Shown here: positions 45,536 through 55,134 of the stretch, piece after piece
Layout of the letters: every line of letters begins with the position of its first letter
Position numbering within the stretch: position 1 is the stretch's first letter
Origin: Azospirillum ramasamyi
GTDB lineage: Bacteria; Pseudomonadota; Alphaproteobacteria; Azospirillales; Azospirillaceae
Direction: 5' to 3'
Assembly: GCF_003233655.1 (NCBI RefSeq)
Contig: NZ_CP029829.1
Span: 878,978-942,977 of the forward strand
Length of the DNA stretch: 64,000 bases
Made by a program: the position numbers and the translations under genes
Notes under the pieces: model-generated
What the model was told of the DNA's origin: nothing
Databases searched by the model: none
The model's input: only the letters and a program-made list of their open reading frames with translations

Positions 45536-48145
45536 TCAGGCCGATCTTGCGAAGGCATGGCTGAAATAGGCGTGCGCCAGGAAGTTCGACACATCCGGCA
45601 GCGACATCGCCAGCGTGTCCAGCAGCACCCGCAGCGCCTCGACGGAGGCGAGCGCGTCGGTCCGCTCCAGCCCGTTGCGTGCGGCGGCGACGATGGCCAG
45701 CGCCCCGCCGGTCGGATCGGTGCCGGTGCCCACGCCCTGGCTGGGCAGCGCCCGCAGATGCCGGTCCAGCGCCGCCAGCTGGAAGGCCAGCGCGCGGGGG
45801 TTCGCCTCCTCCCCCAGCAGCAGGTCGAGAACCGGGGTCCGTTCGACGCTGGTCAGATGGCGGGCGCGGTAGGTCATCACGCTCTCGCCCAGTTCCAGCA
45901 GGACCGCCAGTGTGGCCGCCTGCATCGGCTCGTCCTGGCGGTCCAGGTCGGCGATATGGACGCCGCGCATCAGCGCGATCATGTGCAGCGACCGTTCGAT
46001 GCGCCGCCCGATGTCGAGGAAGCGCCAGCCGGCGCCGCGGGTCATGCTCTCCTGCTCCAAGCCGGAGAAGGCGGCCAGCGTGATCATCACGTCGTCCAGC
46101 CGCAGCAGGAGGGTTGCCGCGTCCATCCGCCCTTTCGGCGGCAGGGTCTGTCGGTCGATGGCCGACACCACCCGCCACATGTCCATCGACAGGCGGTCGC
46201 GCACCGAATAGGCGGTGCGGTGCAGGCGCAGAACCTGGGCGCGCAGGCTGTTGGGATGGTCCGGGTCGGTGACGGCGGCGTACAGCGCCTCGCGCAGGCC
46301 GCGGTTGGCGCCGCTTTCCGTCACCCGCACCATGTCCGGCGGGATCATGCCGAGCGAGCTGAGCAGGTCGAGCAGCGGGCGGAGCTGCAGGGTGGCGCCG
46401 GGCATGTTGCTGTCGATCAGCCGGCTCTGCGTCGCGCGCAGCAGGCGCAACGCACCCTCCGCCCGTTCCGCATAGCGGCCGAGCCAGTACAGGCCGTCGG
46501 CGACGCGGCTGGGCAGGTCGTTGGCGGATGGACGGGCGCCGCTGGCCGTCGGCTCCGTCGCCGGGGCCGGGCGCGGCTGGGTGGAGGCGACGTCGGCACG
46601 CCGCGGCGCCAGGATCCAGGTGTCCTTGCTGCCGCCGCCGCTCTGCATCGACACCACCAGCCGGCCGGATTCGCTGGCCACGCGGGTCAGCCCGCCGGGC
46701 ATCACGGCATATCCGCCGCTGGGGGTGGCGCAGAGGAAGACGCGCAGCACCAGCGGGCGGGGCTGCAGCCGGCCATCCTGCCAGACCGGGGCGGTGGACA
46801 GCGCCATCTGTTCCTGCGCCACGAAATACCAGGGACGGCGCCTGATCCGCTCGATCAGGGCCGACCGCTCGCCGGCCGACAGCTGGGCGCCGAAGATCGG
46901 CTCGAAGGACAGCGAGGGGAAGGCGGGCTTGACGACCAGACCGTCGAGATGGTCGATGACGTAGGCGCGCTCGGCGTCGTTGCCGCACCACCAGCTGGCG
47001 ACGCCGGGCAGCCGCAGCTCCTCCCCCAGCAGATGGCGGCAGAGCGTCGGCAGCGACGACTTCATCGCCATCGATTCCATCAGGCCGGAACCCAGCGCGT
47101 TCGCCATCACCACATTGCCGGCGCGCACCGCCTCGATCAGCCCGGCCACGCCCAGCGAGCTGTCGGCGCGCAGTTCCAGCGGATCGGCGAAGTCGGCGTC
47201 GAGCCGGCGCAGGATCACGTCCACCTGTTCCAGCCCGGACAGCGTCTTCAGGAACACCGTCCGGTCGCGCACCGTCAGGTCCGCTCCCTCCACCAGGGTC
47301 AGCCCAAGGTAGCGGGCGAGATAGACATGCTCGAAATAGGTCTCATTGTAGGGGCCGGGAGTCAGCAGGACCACGCGCGGCTGGCCGCGGGCGCCGTTGC
47401 CCCGGGGGGCGAGGGACAGCAGCGTTTCCTTGAAGGTGTCGAAGAAGCCGGTCAGCCGTTCCACCTGGCAATGGCGGAAGCTGTCGGGCAGCACCTTGGC
47501 GATGACCGCGCGGTTTTCCAGCGCATAGCCGCTGCCGCTCGGCGCCTGGGTGCGGTCGGACAGCACCCACCAGCGCCCGTCGGGCGCGCGGGCGAGATCC
47601 ACGGCGTAGAAATGCAGGTGGACGTCGTTGGGCACGCGGATGCCGTGGACGGCGCGGCGGAATCCGGGGTCGGCATGGATCACCGACGGCGGCAGCCGGC
47701 CGTAGCGGGTCAGCGTCTGCGGCCCGTACAGGTCGGTCAGGATGGCGTTCAGCAGCGAGGCGCGCTGGATCAGCCCCGATTCGACGGCCTTCCATTCATG
47801 CGCCGGCAGCAGCAGCGGCATCATGTCGAGCGGCCAGGGGCGCTCCATCCCGTTGGGATCGCCGTAGATGTTGTAGGTGACGCCGTTCTGGTGCAGCAGC
47901 CGCCGCGCCTCTTCCCACCGTTCCGCCATCTGTCCGGCGTCGAGCGGACCCAACGTGCTCATGAAGGTCTGCCAGTGCGGCCGCAGCCGGCCCTGGCCGG
48001 TCACCATCTCGTCATAGACCTGGCCGGAGCCATAGCCGATGGCATCGGCCTCGCCGAACAGCGATCCCTGTGTGAAGGGAACCGGCGGCATCCCCGACGG
48101 GACCACGGACGCCGGCGCGCGGAAAGGCTGATCGGGCTGGGACAA
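45536..48145 (-). CDS. Circularly permuted ATP-grasp protein fused to an alpha-E domain
   Basis: An 869-residue fusion. Residues about 60-510 are a circularly permuted ATP-grasp domain (old DUF404/DUF407): GVTYNIYGDPNGMERPWPLD, VLSDRTQAPSGSGYALENR, LLTPGPYNETYFEH and GLVVKPAFPSLS. Residues about 550-865 are the all-helical alpha-E domain (old DUF403): SRVADGLYWLGRYAERAEGA. In many genomes these are two adjacent genes; here they are one. ATP-grasp enzymes ligate carboxylates to amines, and this set is predicted to be an amidoligase. The transglutaminase gene follows after 4 bp. The biochemical product is unknown. Confidence 0.93.
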   Translation of the reverse strand: MSQPDQPFRAPASVVPSGMPPVPFTQGSLFGEADAIGYGSGQVYDEMVTGQGRLRPHWQTFMSTLGPLDAGQMAERWEEARRLLHQNGVTYNIYGDPNGMERPWPLDMMPLLLPAHEWKAVESGLIQRASLLNAILTDLYGPQTLTRYGRLPPSVIHADPGFRRAVHGIRVPNDVHLHFYAVDLARAPDGRWWVLSDRTQAPSGSGYALENRAVIAKVLPDSFRHCQVERLTGFFDTFKETLLSLAPRGNGARGQPRVVLLTPGPYNETYFEHVYLARYLGLTLVEGADLTVRDRTVFLKTLSGLEQVDVILRRLDADFADPLELRADSSLGVAGLIEAVRAGNVVMANALGSGLMESMAMKSSLPTLCRHLLGEELRLPGVASWWCGNDAERAYVIDHLDGLVVKPAFPSLSFEPIFGAQLSAGERSALIERIRRRPWYFVAQEQMALSTAPVWQDGRLQPRPLVLRVFLCATPSGGYAVMPGGLTRVASESGRLVVSMQSGGGSKDTWILAPRRADVASTQPRPAPATEPTASGARPSANDLPSRVADGLYWLGRYAERAEGALRLLRATQSRLIDSNMPGATLQLRPLLDLLSSLGMIPPDMVRVTESGANRGLREALYAAVTDPDHPNSLRAQVLRLHRTAYSVRDRLSMDMWRVVSAIDRQTLPPKGRMDAATLLLRLDDVMITLAAFSGLEQESMTRGAGWRFLDIGRRIERSLHMIALMRGVHIADLDRQDEPMQAATLAVLLELGESVMTYRARHLTSVERTPVLDLLLGEEANPRALAFQLAALDRHLRALPSQGVGTGTDPTGGALAIVAAARNGLERTDALASVEALRVLLDTLAMSLPDVSNFLAHAYFSHAFARSA

Positions 48146-48295
48146 GGTCTGACTGATGCTTTTTGCCTATGAACGGAGCAACAGTCTGAACGTCCACGTG
48201 CTGCGATGCAAGGCTGGCGGACCGCGTATCAATCCGAAAGAGGAAACAATCCGTGCCGATCCGCCCGCCGGCGGGCCGGTCGGACGGCTTGTCCA

Positions 48296-48336
48296 CGAAA
48301 CAAAATACCGGAGCGCCGCATGAAGCGACGCTCCGG
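48296..48336 (-). terminator. Terminator of the di-haem lipoprotein gene
   Basis: On the minus strand, CCGGAGCG and CGCTCCGG pair around a 13-base loop and are followed by TATTTTGTTT, 31 bp after the stop codon. Confidence 0.75.
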
Positions 48337-48367
48337 CTTGCCGGACGTTGCGGAGAACCGCCGAAGG

Positions 48368-50431
48368 TCAGAGTGTCTTCAGGTATTCCAGCAGCTGCCA
48401 GCGCTGCACGTCGCTCAGGCCGGCGCCGAACTCGTGGCCGGTGTTGCGGTTGCCGGGCTTCGCCGTGTCATAGACGAAGGTGGCGCCCGCCGCCGAGGAA
48501 TCCACGCCGACCTTGACCGGGTCGATGGAGGTGCTGCCCATGCGGAAGGTCGCCGACCGCTGCGACGCCGGCAGCAGCATCTCGTACAGGTTGGGAACCG
48601 AACCGTTGTGCATGTAGGGCGCCGTCGCCCAAACGCCGTCCAGGGGACGGGCCTTGTATGCCATCAGCTGCTTGATGGTGGCGGCCAGCGCTTCCACGTC
48701 GGAGGGAGGGGTGCCCGATGCTGCGGCTTTGGCAGGAGCGGCGGCGGCTTTCGCCTGGGTCTTCACCTGGGCCTTCGCCGCGCTGCCGCCGTCCGGGACG
48801 GCGCCGACGGTCGGCTCGTTCCGGCCGCGGTCGGTCAGGGCGGCGATCACCTTCTGGTGGTCGGCGGTCAGCTTGGCGCCGGGCTTCACGAAGGGCGTGG
48901 TGTCCAGCGTGCCGGCCTTCGTCCGGGATTGCGGCGACCAGTTGGTGGGGGCGCTGGCGGTCAGCCACGGCGCCGGGGCGTTGTCGCCCTTCAGCAGATC
49001 GGCCAGCAGGCCCGGTTCGCGCACCAGATCGCCGAAGATGGCGCCGATCACCGCGTTGGACAGCAGGTTGGCGGCGAGGTCCGGGTTCGTCAGCGGCGTG
49101 CCGCCGAGACGTTGCGGCGGCATGGCGACCTTGGCGAGGACGCCGGTGTCGACCTTGCGGCACAGTGCATCGACCGCCATTTTCGGATCGGCATCGTAGT
49201 TGACCGTGATCATCTTGGCGGCCACGGCGGCATCGACGCCCTGGGTGCAGATGGTGGTGAAGGCCGTGACCACCGCGACGGCATTCGTCGGATCCGCCCA
49301 GTTGAACAACGGCACCATCTGGATGGGGGCCGTTGTGTAGGTCTCGCCCCGCGGAATGATCGCGTGGCAGCTCTCGCAGTTTTCCTTGTAGATCGGCTCG
49401 CCGGCCGCGGCCTTCACGATGTCGACGTTGCCGGCGAGGCTGTCCGGCCATACCGGCGACCGCAGCTTGCGCAGCTGGTTTTCCATGTCGACCAGATTCC
49501 GGCCGCGGACCGTGGACTTGTAATAGTAGTGGGCGGCGTTGGCCGGCGGCTTCAGCGTCACCTTGCCGAACACGCCCAGCACCTCGCCGGCATTGCGGCC
49601 CAGCGCATCGAAGGCGGTTGCGTTCGGCAACAGGCCGTTCCACTGCACCCGCGGCTGGTGCGGCGCGTCCCACAGGTAGGGATAGCTGACCGGGGCGTTG
49701 GGCGCGCGGTTGTTCTTCGGCAGATTCAGGTCGATCGCCGACACGCGGTTGAAGATCATGCCGAAGGCGTCCGTGCGCATCGGCCCCCAGGGCGTGTCGG
49801 GGGTGCTGGCCGCGACGAAGTCGGCGAATGACTTGTCGAAATCCTTCAGCGCGTCGTACAGCGCCAGCTTCTGCTGGACGGTGGCGTTGGCGCCCAGCAC
49901 GCGCGCGGCGAAGGGCTGGAAGGCGTCGTCGCTGGTCACGGTGACGCGGACCGCGTTGCTCAGCCCGCTGATGAAGCCGTAGAGGTCGCCGGTGGTGACC
50001 GCGCCGTCGATGCGCATGGTCTTGCCGTTCACCGTCACGTCGCCGGTGTGGCAGGCGGCGCAGGTCATGCCGAACCATTCGGTCTTGTTGGGATCGACGT
50101 CCTTGACGAATCCGACCGGCAGCAGGTCGGGATTCCACTCGGCCGACGTATTGGCGCGATAGCCGTAGCGGGTGATGCTCTTGACGAAGGGCTGCTTGGT
50201 CTGCGGATCCTCCAGCGCCATGAACCAGTCATAGCGCATGATCTGCGATCCCTGGCTGGTGGTGTAGTACCACTGGCGGGCTTCCTGCGACCAGCCCTGG
50301 TCCAGATACCACAGGCCGTTGACCTCGGTCGGCGGCTTGACCGGCACGGCGCGCGGTGGCTGGGGCGCTTCGGCGCAGGAGGCGAGCAGCAGCGCGGTGG
50401 CGGCCAGGGTCGCGTATACGGGAGTTTTCAT
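48368..50431 (-). CDS. Di-haem c-type cytochrome lipoprotein (RoxA/di-haem peroxidase-like)
   Basis: A 687-residue exported protein. The lipobox LLLASC places the lipidated Cys at residue 19. Two haem c sites are CAACH (124-128) and CESCH (352-356). The segment VNGLWYLDQGWSQEARQWYYTTSQGSQ and the overall size match the large di-haem cytochrome c peroxidase-like family that includes rubber oxygenase RoxA. An Ala/Lys-rich linker near residue 590 precedes a C-terminal segment with MHNGSVPNLYEML, typical of di-haem peroxidases. Peroxidase or dioxygenase activity cannot be decided. ATG 50431 gives the signal peptide. It lies between the alpha-E fusion and the DUF2126 protein on the same strand. 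Confidence 0.85.
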   Translation of the reverse strand: MKTPVYATLAATALLLASCAEAPQPPRAVPVKPPTEVNGLWYLDQGWSQEARQWYYTTSQGSQIMRYDWFMALEDPQTKQPFVKSITRYGYRANTSAEWNPDLLPVGFVKDVDPNKTEWFGMTCAACHTGDVTVNGKTMRIDGAVTTGDLYGFISGLSNAVRVTVTSDDAFQPFAARVLGANATVQQKLALYDALKDFDKSFADFVAASTPDTPWGPMRTDAFGMIFNRVSAIDLNLPKNNRAPNAPVSYPYLWDAPHQPRVQWNGLLPNATAFDALGRNAGEVLGVFGKVTLKPPANAAHYYYKSTVRGRNLVDMENQLRKLRSPVWPDSLAGNVDIVKAAAGEPIYKENCESCHAIIPRGETYTTAPIQMVPLFNWADPTNAVAVVTAFTTICTQGVDAAVAAKMITVNYDADPKMAVDALCRKVDTGVLAKVAMPPQRLGGTPLTNPDLAANLLSNAVIGAIFGDLVREPGLLADLLKGDNAPAPWLTASAPTNWSPQSRTKAGTLDTTPFVKPGAKLTADHQKVIAALTDRGRNEPTVGAVPDGGSAAKAQVKTQAKAAAAPAKAAASGTPPSDVEALAATIKQLMAYKARPLDGVWATAPYMHNGSVPNLYEMLLPASQRSATFRMGSTSIDPVKVGVDSSAAGATFVYDTAKPGNRNTGHEFGAGLSDVQRWQLLEYLKTL

Positions 50432-50555
50432 CCCTCTTGTTCCCTTTTTCGGTGACGTGGCGCATGGGCCTTCGACCGAGGAGGGTACCGCTGATAATCT
50501 ATTCACGCGAAATTATATCGCGCTATGACGCTGAAAAGTTGATCACCAGGCGGAC

Positions 50556-50594
50556 ATGCAACCGTACCCCCCCCGAAAGAGGGAACGGTTGCAT
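50556..50594 (-). terminator. Hairpin after the DUF2126 transglutaminase gene
   Basis: A 10-bp perfect inverted repeat (ATGCAACCGT / ACGGTTGCAT) encloses a C8 tract and a short inner pairing, 12 bp past the stop codon. No T-run is present. Confidence 0.5.
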
Positions 50595-50605
50595 CGGGTG
50601 GTGGC

Positions 50606-53600
50606 TTATCCCCGCCGGAGATCAAGCGTCATCGGGAATTGCGGGTTGCGTTCCTCCGCCGGGACGTCCATCGGGCCGGGGGTGTGGCCGAAGGGGAAGA
50701 AGCGGGCCAGACGGCGCCCTTCCGCCTCGTTGGCGTTAACCGGGAAGGTCTCGTAGTTGCGGCCGCCCGGATGCATGACGTGATAGGTGCAGCCGCCGAT
50801 CGACCGGCCGGCCCAGCTGTCGAGGATGTCGAAGATCAGCGGGGTGTGGACGGGAATCGTCGGGTGCAGGCAGGACGGCGGCTGCCACGCGCGGTACCGC
50901 ACGCCGCCGACGAATTCGCCCTCCACCCCGGTCGGGATCAGCGGCACGCGCCGGCCGTTGCAGGTGATGACGTGGCGGGCGTCGATCAGGCCGCTGACGC
51001 GGACCTGCACCCGCTCCACCGAACTGTCGACATAGCGCACCGTGCCGCCGCCGCCGGGTTCCTCGCCCAGCACGTGCCAGGGCTCCAGCGCCATGCGCAG
51101 TTCCATGGTGATGCCGCGCTGGCTGACATGGCCGTAGACCGGGAAGCGGAAGTTGAAATGCGGCGCGAACCAGCTGTCTTCCAGTGGATAGCCGTGGTCG
51201 CGCAGATCCTGCAGCACGTCGGCCATGTCCTGCTGGACGAAATGCGGCAGCATGAAGCGGTCGTGCAGGTCGGTGCCCCAGCGCACCAGCCGGCCCTTGT
51301 AGGGGTGTTTCCAGAATCGTGCGACCAGCGCCCGCATCAGAAGCTGCTGGGTCAGGCTCATTTCCGCATGCGGCGGCATCTCGAAGGCGCGGAACTCGAC
51401 CAGACCGAGGCGGCCGGTGGAACTGTCCGGCGAATAGAGCTTGTCGATGCAGAACTCCGCCCGGTGGGTGTTGCCCTGCACGTCGACCAGCAGGTTGCGC
51501 AGCACGCGGTCGACCAGCCAGGGCGGGCAGTTGCCGCCGGCCGCCGCCTCGTCGATCTGGTTGAAGGCGATCTCCAGCTCATAGAGCTGGTCGTCGCGCG
51601 CCTCGTCCACGCGCGGCGCCTGGCTGGTCGGGCCGATGAACAGGCCGGAGAAGACGTAGGACAGGGCAGGGTGGTTCTGCCAGTAGGTGATGAGGCTGCG
51701 CAGCAGGTCGGGCCGGCGCAGGAAGGGGCTGTCGGCCGCGGTGGCGCCGCCCATCACCACGTGGTTGCCGCCGCCGGTGCCGCAATGGCGCCCGTCGATC
51801 ATGAACTTCTCCGCCCCCAGGCGGCTTTGGCGCGCATCCTCGTAGAGAGCGATGGTGTTGCGCACCAGATCGTCCCAGCTGTGGGCGGGGTGGATGTTCA
51901 CCTCGATCACGCCGGGGTCGGGAGTGACGGCCAGCGAGTTCAGGCGCGGATCCTTCGGCGGCTGGTAGCCCTCGATGACCACCGGCATCTCAAGCTCGAC
52001 CGCCGTCGCCTCGATCTCCGCCAGCATCGCCAGATAATCCTCCAGCGTGCTCATCGGCGGCATGAACAGGTGAAGGCGGCCGTTGCGCGCCTCGCAGGTC
52101 AGAGCGGTGCGGACGATCCACCACGCCGACTTGCCGTCCTCCGGCATCTCGTCGCGCACCTCCGCCATGATGCGCTGGCGCTGGGCGGCGCGCTTGTCCG
52201 CGTGGACGCCGCGGTCGGATTCCTGGACGGCGCCGCGGATCTCCTGCCGGCGCTGGACCGGATGGGGGGGCAGGGGGCCGCGCTCCTCGAAGGGATCGGT
52301 TTCCCAGGCATAGGGATAGTCGGACTTCGACACCCAGGGCAGGGATCCCAGCGGCAGGCGATAGCCGACCGGACTGTCGCCGGGAAGCAGCACCAGCCTT
52401 TCCTGGCGCAACGGCCATGTGCTGGACAGCCAGACCGGGCCCTGCTGGGTCATGCGGCGGTTGATCGGCAGGACGAAGCCCACCGGTTCGTTGAGGCCGC
52501 GGGTGAAGACGCGGGCCAGCCGCTCGCGCTCCTCCTTGTCGTCCAGCTTGCTGTGCAGCGGATCGACGTTGATTGGAAGCTGCGATTCCTTACGCAGGTA
52601 GTGCCAGGAATCCTCATAGGCGCCGAGCACGAGATTGGGGGCGAGGCCCAGCCGCTTCGCCAGCGCCACCAGGAACACGCCGGCATCCTGGGCGGTGTGG
52701 CCGTAATCGGTATCCTCGCGCGCCAGCAGGTCGCTGTTGGCCCACAGCGCCTCGCCGTCGCGGCGCCAGTAGAGAGTCATCGCCCAGCGCGGCAGCGATT
52801 CGCCGGGATACCATTTGCCCTGGCCGAAATGCAGCAGGCCGCCGGGAGCGAAGCGGGCCATCAGCCGGTGGATCAGGTCGGCGGCCATCTTCCGCTTCTG
52901 CGGACCCAGCGCCGCGGTGTTCCATTCCGCGCCGTCCATGTCGTCGATGGAGACGAAGGTCGGCTCCCCGCCCATGGTCAGGCGGACGTCCTCCGCCTTC
53001 AGATCCTCGTCCACCCGGTGGCCCAGCGCCTCGATCGCCGCCCATTGCCGGGCGGCATAGGGCTTGGTGACGCGGGGCGCCTCGTAGATGCGGGTGACCG
53101 ACATCTCGTGGCCGAACTCCACCTCCGCCTCGTCGACGAGGCCCGAGATGGGCGCGGCGGAGGAGGCGTCGGGCGTGCAGGCCAGCGGGATGTGACCCTC
53201 GCCCGCCAGCAGGCCGGACGTGGGATCCAGCCCGACCCAGCCGGCGCCGGGCAGGAACACCTCCGTCCAGGCATGAAGGTCGGTGAAGTCGCTTTCCGGA
53301 CCGGACGGGCCGTCCAGCGCCTTCTGGTCGGCGGTCAGCTGGATCAGGTAGCCGGAGACGAATCGGGCGGCAAGGCCGAGGTTGCGCAGAATCTGCACCA
53401 GCAGCCAGGCAGAGTCGCGGCAGGACCCGGTGCGCTTGGTCAGCGTCTCCTCGCAGGTCTGGATGCCCGGCTCCATCCGGATGACGTAGCCGATGTCCTG
53501 CTGCAACTTCTGGTTCACCGCGACCAGGAAATTGATGGTCGGCGTCCTGTCCTTCGGGATGTTCCCGAGGTAGGCGGCAAGTTCCGGCCCCGCCTCCTCC

Positions 53601-53959
53601 GTCTCCAGATAGGGGCGCAGTTCGCGCTGCAGCCAGTCTTCGTAGGTGAAGGGGATGTGGCTCGCCTTCTCCTCCAGGAAGAAGTCGAAGGGGTTGATCG
53701 CGGCGATTTCGGCGACCAGATCGACCTCGACGATGAACTCGCGCGTCTTTTCCGGGAAAACGAAGCGGGCCTGGAAGTTGGACTGCGGATCCTGCTGCCA
53801 GTTCAGGAAATGCTGCTTCGGCGTGACCTTCAGCGAATAGCTGAGGATCGGCGTCCGGCAATGGGGCGCCGGGCGCAGGCGGATGATCTGCGGGCCGAGG
53901 GACACCGGCCGGTCGTAGCGATAGATCGTCTTGTGATTCAGCGCGACGTGGATCGCCAT
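50606..53959 (-). CDS. Large transglutaminase-family protein with DUF2126 domain
   Basis: An 1117-residue protein. Residues 1-290 are a transglutaminase-like domain: the N-terminal beta unit VALNHKTIYRYDRPVSLGP, the Cys in KRTGSCRDSAWLLVQ, the His in DLHAWTEVFL, and the Asp in GLDPTSG. The remaining 800 residues are the DUF2126 region (LTMGGEPTFVSIDDMDGAEW, HFGQGKWYPGESLPRW, GRHCGTGGGNHVVMGG). This large protein nearly always accompanies the ATP-grasp/alpha-E set. In DUF2126, GGEPTF and GTGGGNH resemble conserved ligand- or metal-binding loops, but the activity is unknown. It is first in the minus-strand run that ends with the small transglutaminase. Confidence 0.94.
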   Translation of the reverse strand: MAIHVALNHKTIYRYDRPVSLGPQIIRLRPAPHCRTPILSYSLKVTPKQHFLNWQQDPQSNFQARFVFPEKTREFIVEVDLVAEIAAINPFDFFLEEKASHIPFTYEDWLQRELRPYLETEEAGPELAAYLGNIPKDRTPTINFLVAVNQKLQQDIGYVIRMEPGIQTCEETLTKRTGSCRDSAWLLVQILRNLGLAARFVSGYLIQLTADQKALDGPSGPESDFTDLHAWTEVFLPGAGWVGLDPTSGLLAGEGHIPLACTPDASSAAPISGLVDEAEVEFGHEMSVTRIYEAPRVTKPYAARQWAAIEALGHRVDEDLKAEDVRLTMGGEPTFVSIDDMDGAEWNTAALGPQKRKMAADLIHRLMARFAPGGLLHFGQGKWYPGESLPRWAMTLYWRRDGEALWANSDLLAREDTDYGHTAQDAGVFLVALAKRLGLAPNLVLGAYEDSWHYLRKESQLPINVDPLHSKLDDKEERERLARVFTRGLNEPVGFVLPINRRMTQQGPVWLSSTWPLRQERLVLLPGDSPVGYRLPLGSLPWVSKSDYPYAWETDPFEERGPLPPHPVQRRQEIRGAVQESDRGVHADKRAAQRQRIMAEVRDEMPEDGKSAWWIVRTALTCEARNGRLHLFMPPMSTLEDYLAMLAEIEATAVELEMPVVIEGYQPPKDPRLNSLAVTPDPGVIEVNIHPAHSWDDLVRNTIALYEDARQSRLGAEKFMIDGRHCGTGGGNHVVMGGATAADSPFLRRPDLLRSLITYWQNHPALSYVFSGLFIGPTSQAPRVDEARDDQLYELEIAFNQIDEAAAGGNCPPWLVDRVLRNLLVDVQGNTHRAEFCIDKLYSPDSSTGRLGLVEFRAFEMPPHAEMSLTQQLLMRALVARFWKHPYKGRLVRWGTDLHDRFMLPHFVQQDMADVLQDLRDHGYPLEDSWFAPHFNFRFPVYGHVSQRGITMELRMALEPWHVLGEEPGGGGTVRYVDSSVERVQVRVSGLIDARHVITCNGRRVPLIPTGVEGEFVGGVRYRAWQPPSCLHPTIPVHTPLIFDILDSWAGRSIGGCTYHVMHPGGRNYETFPVNANEAEGRRLARFFPFGHTPGPMDVPAEERNPQFPMTLDLRRG

Positions 53960-54195
53960 GGAAAACCCCGCCTCATGCCTGTTCGATGATGTTCGCGCTC
54001 CGGTTTGGTCCGGGGTCGCGGTTGCAACGGTAACACCGATAAATCCTGCCCGACAGGGCGGCCCGGCCCCGATCCTACCGCAGTTGCGAAAAAGTCACGA
54101 AGTTGCCGGGGACGTGCGCTGCGGCTTTCTTCTGTTCGCGTTACCCTTTATATCCTAAGCGAATGGGGTATCGCTGCGGCGGGGCTCGCGTCCGG
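53960..54195. other. Divergent intergenic region
   Basis: About 235 bp between the DUF2126 protein and the following hypothetical gene. It holds a CTGCCCGACAGGGCG inverted repeat near 54045 and an AT-rich TTTATATCC near 54148 that may be a -10 region. No gene or RNA was recognised. Confidence 0.35.
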
Positions 54196-55134
54196 ATGAT
54201 GTCGGTGGCGGCTTCTTCGATGTTGGGCGGCAACCGGGGGATGGGTGGAATGGGCGACGCAGGCCACGGCGGCGCCGGACGGGGTGTCGTCACCGGGAAA
54301 TACTTCAACTTCAAGCCGCTGCCCCCGCCGGCCGACATACTCGGCAACCCGCTGGTCGTGTCCAACCTGCCGACGCACAAACTGCCCAAGGAGACGTTCG
54401 GCAGTCGGGTCAAGCGTTTCCTCGCCCGGATGAACCTGGGCAGCCAGTCGGCGGAGACCCGGCTGCGCTGGAAGCTGTACGACACGATCCAGGCGACCAT
54501 GGCCTCGCTGTCGCCTGCCGTGACGCTGGTGGCGGAAAAGCGCGCACCGGTGAAGAAGAAGCTGTCGGTCCCCGTCGTCGTCGTGCGCCATCCCTATCAT
54601 CTGCGCCATGTGTTCGAGATGCTGCCGAACATCCCCGATGGCTTTGCGGCGGAGCGGCGGTTCATCGAATTGCTGATGACCCGCGCGCTGAAGCGGTATG
54701 GCGAGCAAATGGCCCTGATCAAGGGAAGCGCCTTTTCCTTCGAGAATGAGGCGCGGGAGTATTTCTTCGCGGGATTCAAACTGGAGAAACAGATCAAGAA
54801 GGTTAACAGCCCCGACGAAAAATTCGCGGCGCTTCAGGCGATCTATACGAACTATTTCCATGGCCGGAATTATTATTACTTCGCGTTGCTGAGGCGGGAG
54901 AGGCTTGCCCCGGACAACAAGCTTTTCATGCTGTTCGCCCGTGCGGTCTATTTCATGGCGCGGATCGATTGGAACGGCGAGCTGTTGGAGAAGCCGAACC
55001 CGCGCGCGCTGCCCAGCCGCAACGACATGCTGTTTTTCGTGGAGCGTGACAAGTCGGTCGTGACGCGCTATCGCACCGACCAGGATTTCCAGCGTCAGGT
55101 CAAGGCGGCGCTGGAAGCCTTTCCCGCGTCATGA
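54196..55134 (+). CDS. Conserved-looking protein of unknown function
   Basis: A protein of about 312 residues that I do not recognise. The first 35 residues are Gly/Met-rich and probably disordered. A basic central part (KRFLARMNLGSQ, EKRAPVKKKLSVPVVVVRHP) is followed by a helical, aromatic-rich C-terminal part with NYFHGRNYYYFALLRRERL. There is no signal peptide or membrane helix. Codon use is like its neighbours. It overlaps the next gene by 4 bp (ATGA), so both are coexpressed. The start is uncertain: ATG 54163 and 54196 are both possible, with no clear ribosome binding site. Confidence 0.6.
   Translation: MMSVAASSMLGGNRGMGGMGDAGHGGAGRGVVTGKYFNFKPLPPPADILGNPLVVSNLPTHKLPKETFGSRVKRFLARMNLGSQSAETRLRWKLYDTIQATMASLSPAVTLVAEKRAPVKKKLSVPVVVVRHPYHLRHVFEMLPNIPDGFAAERRFIELLMTRALKRYGEQMALIKGSAFSFENEAREYFFAGFKLEKQIKKVNSPDEKFAALQAIYTNYFHGRNYYYFALLRRERLAPDNKLFMLFARAVYFMARIDWNGELLEKPNPRALPSRNDMLFFVERDKSVVTRYRTDQDFQRQVKAALEAFPAS

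Noticed and set aside
45488..48172. 894-codon open frame antisense to the ATP-grasp/alpha-E gene
   Set aside because: Shadow of the minus-strand gene; the product is rich in Gln, His, Arg and Gly without motifs.
50639..53989. 1116-codon open frame antisense to the DUF2126 gene
   Set aside because: Same GC effect. The minus strand has a complete transglutaminase/DUF2126 protein, and the antisense product is low-complexity.
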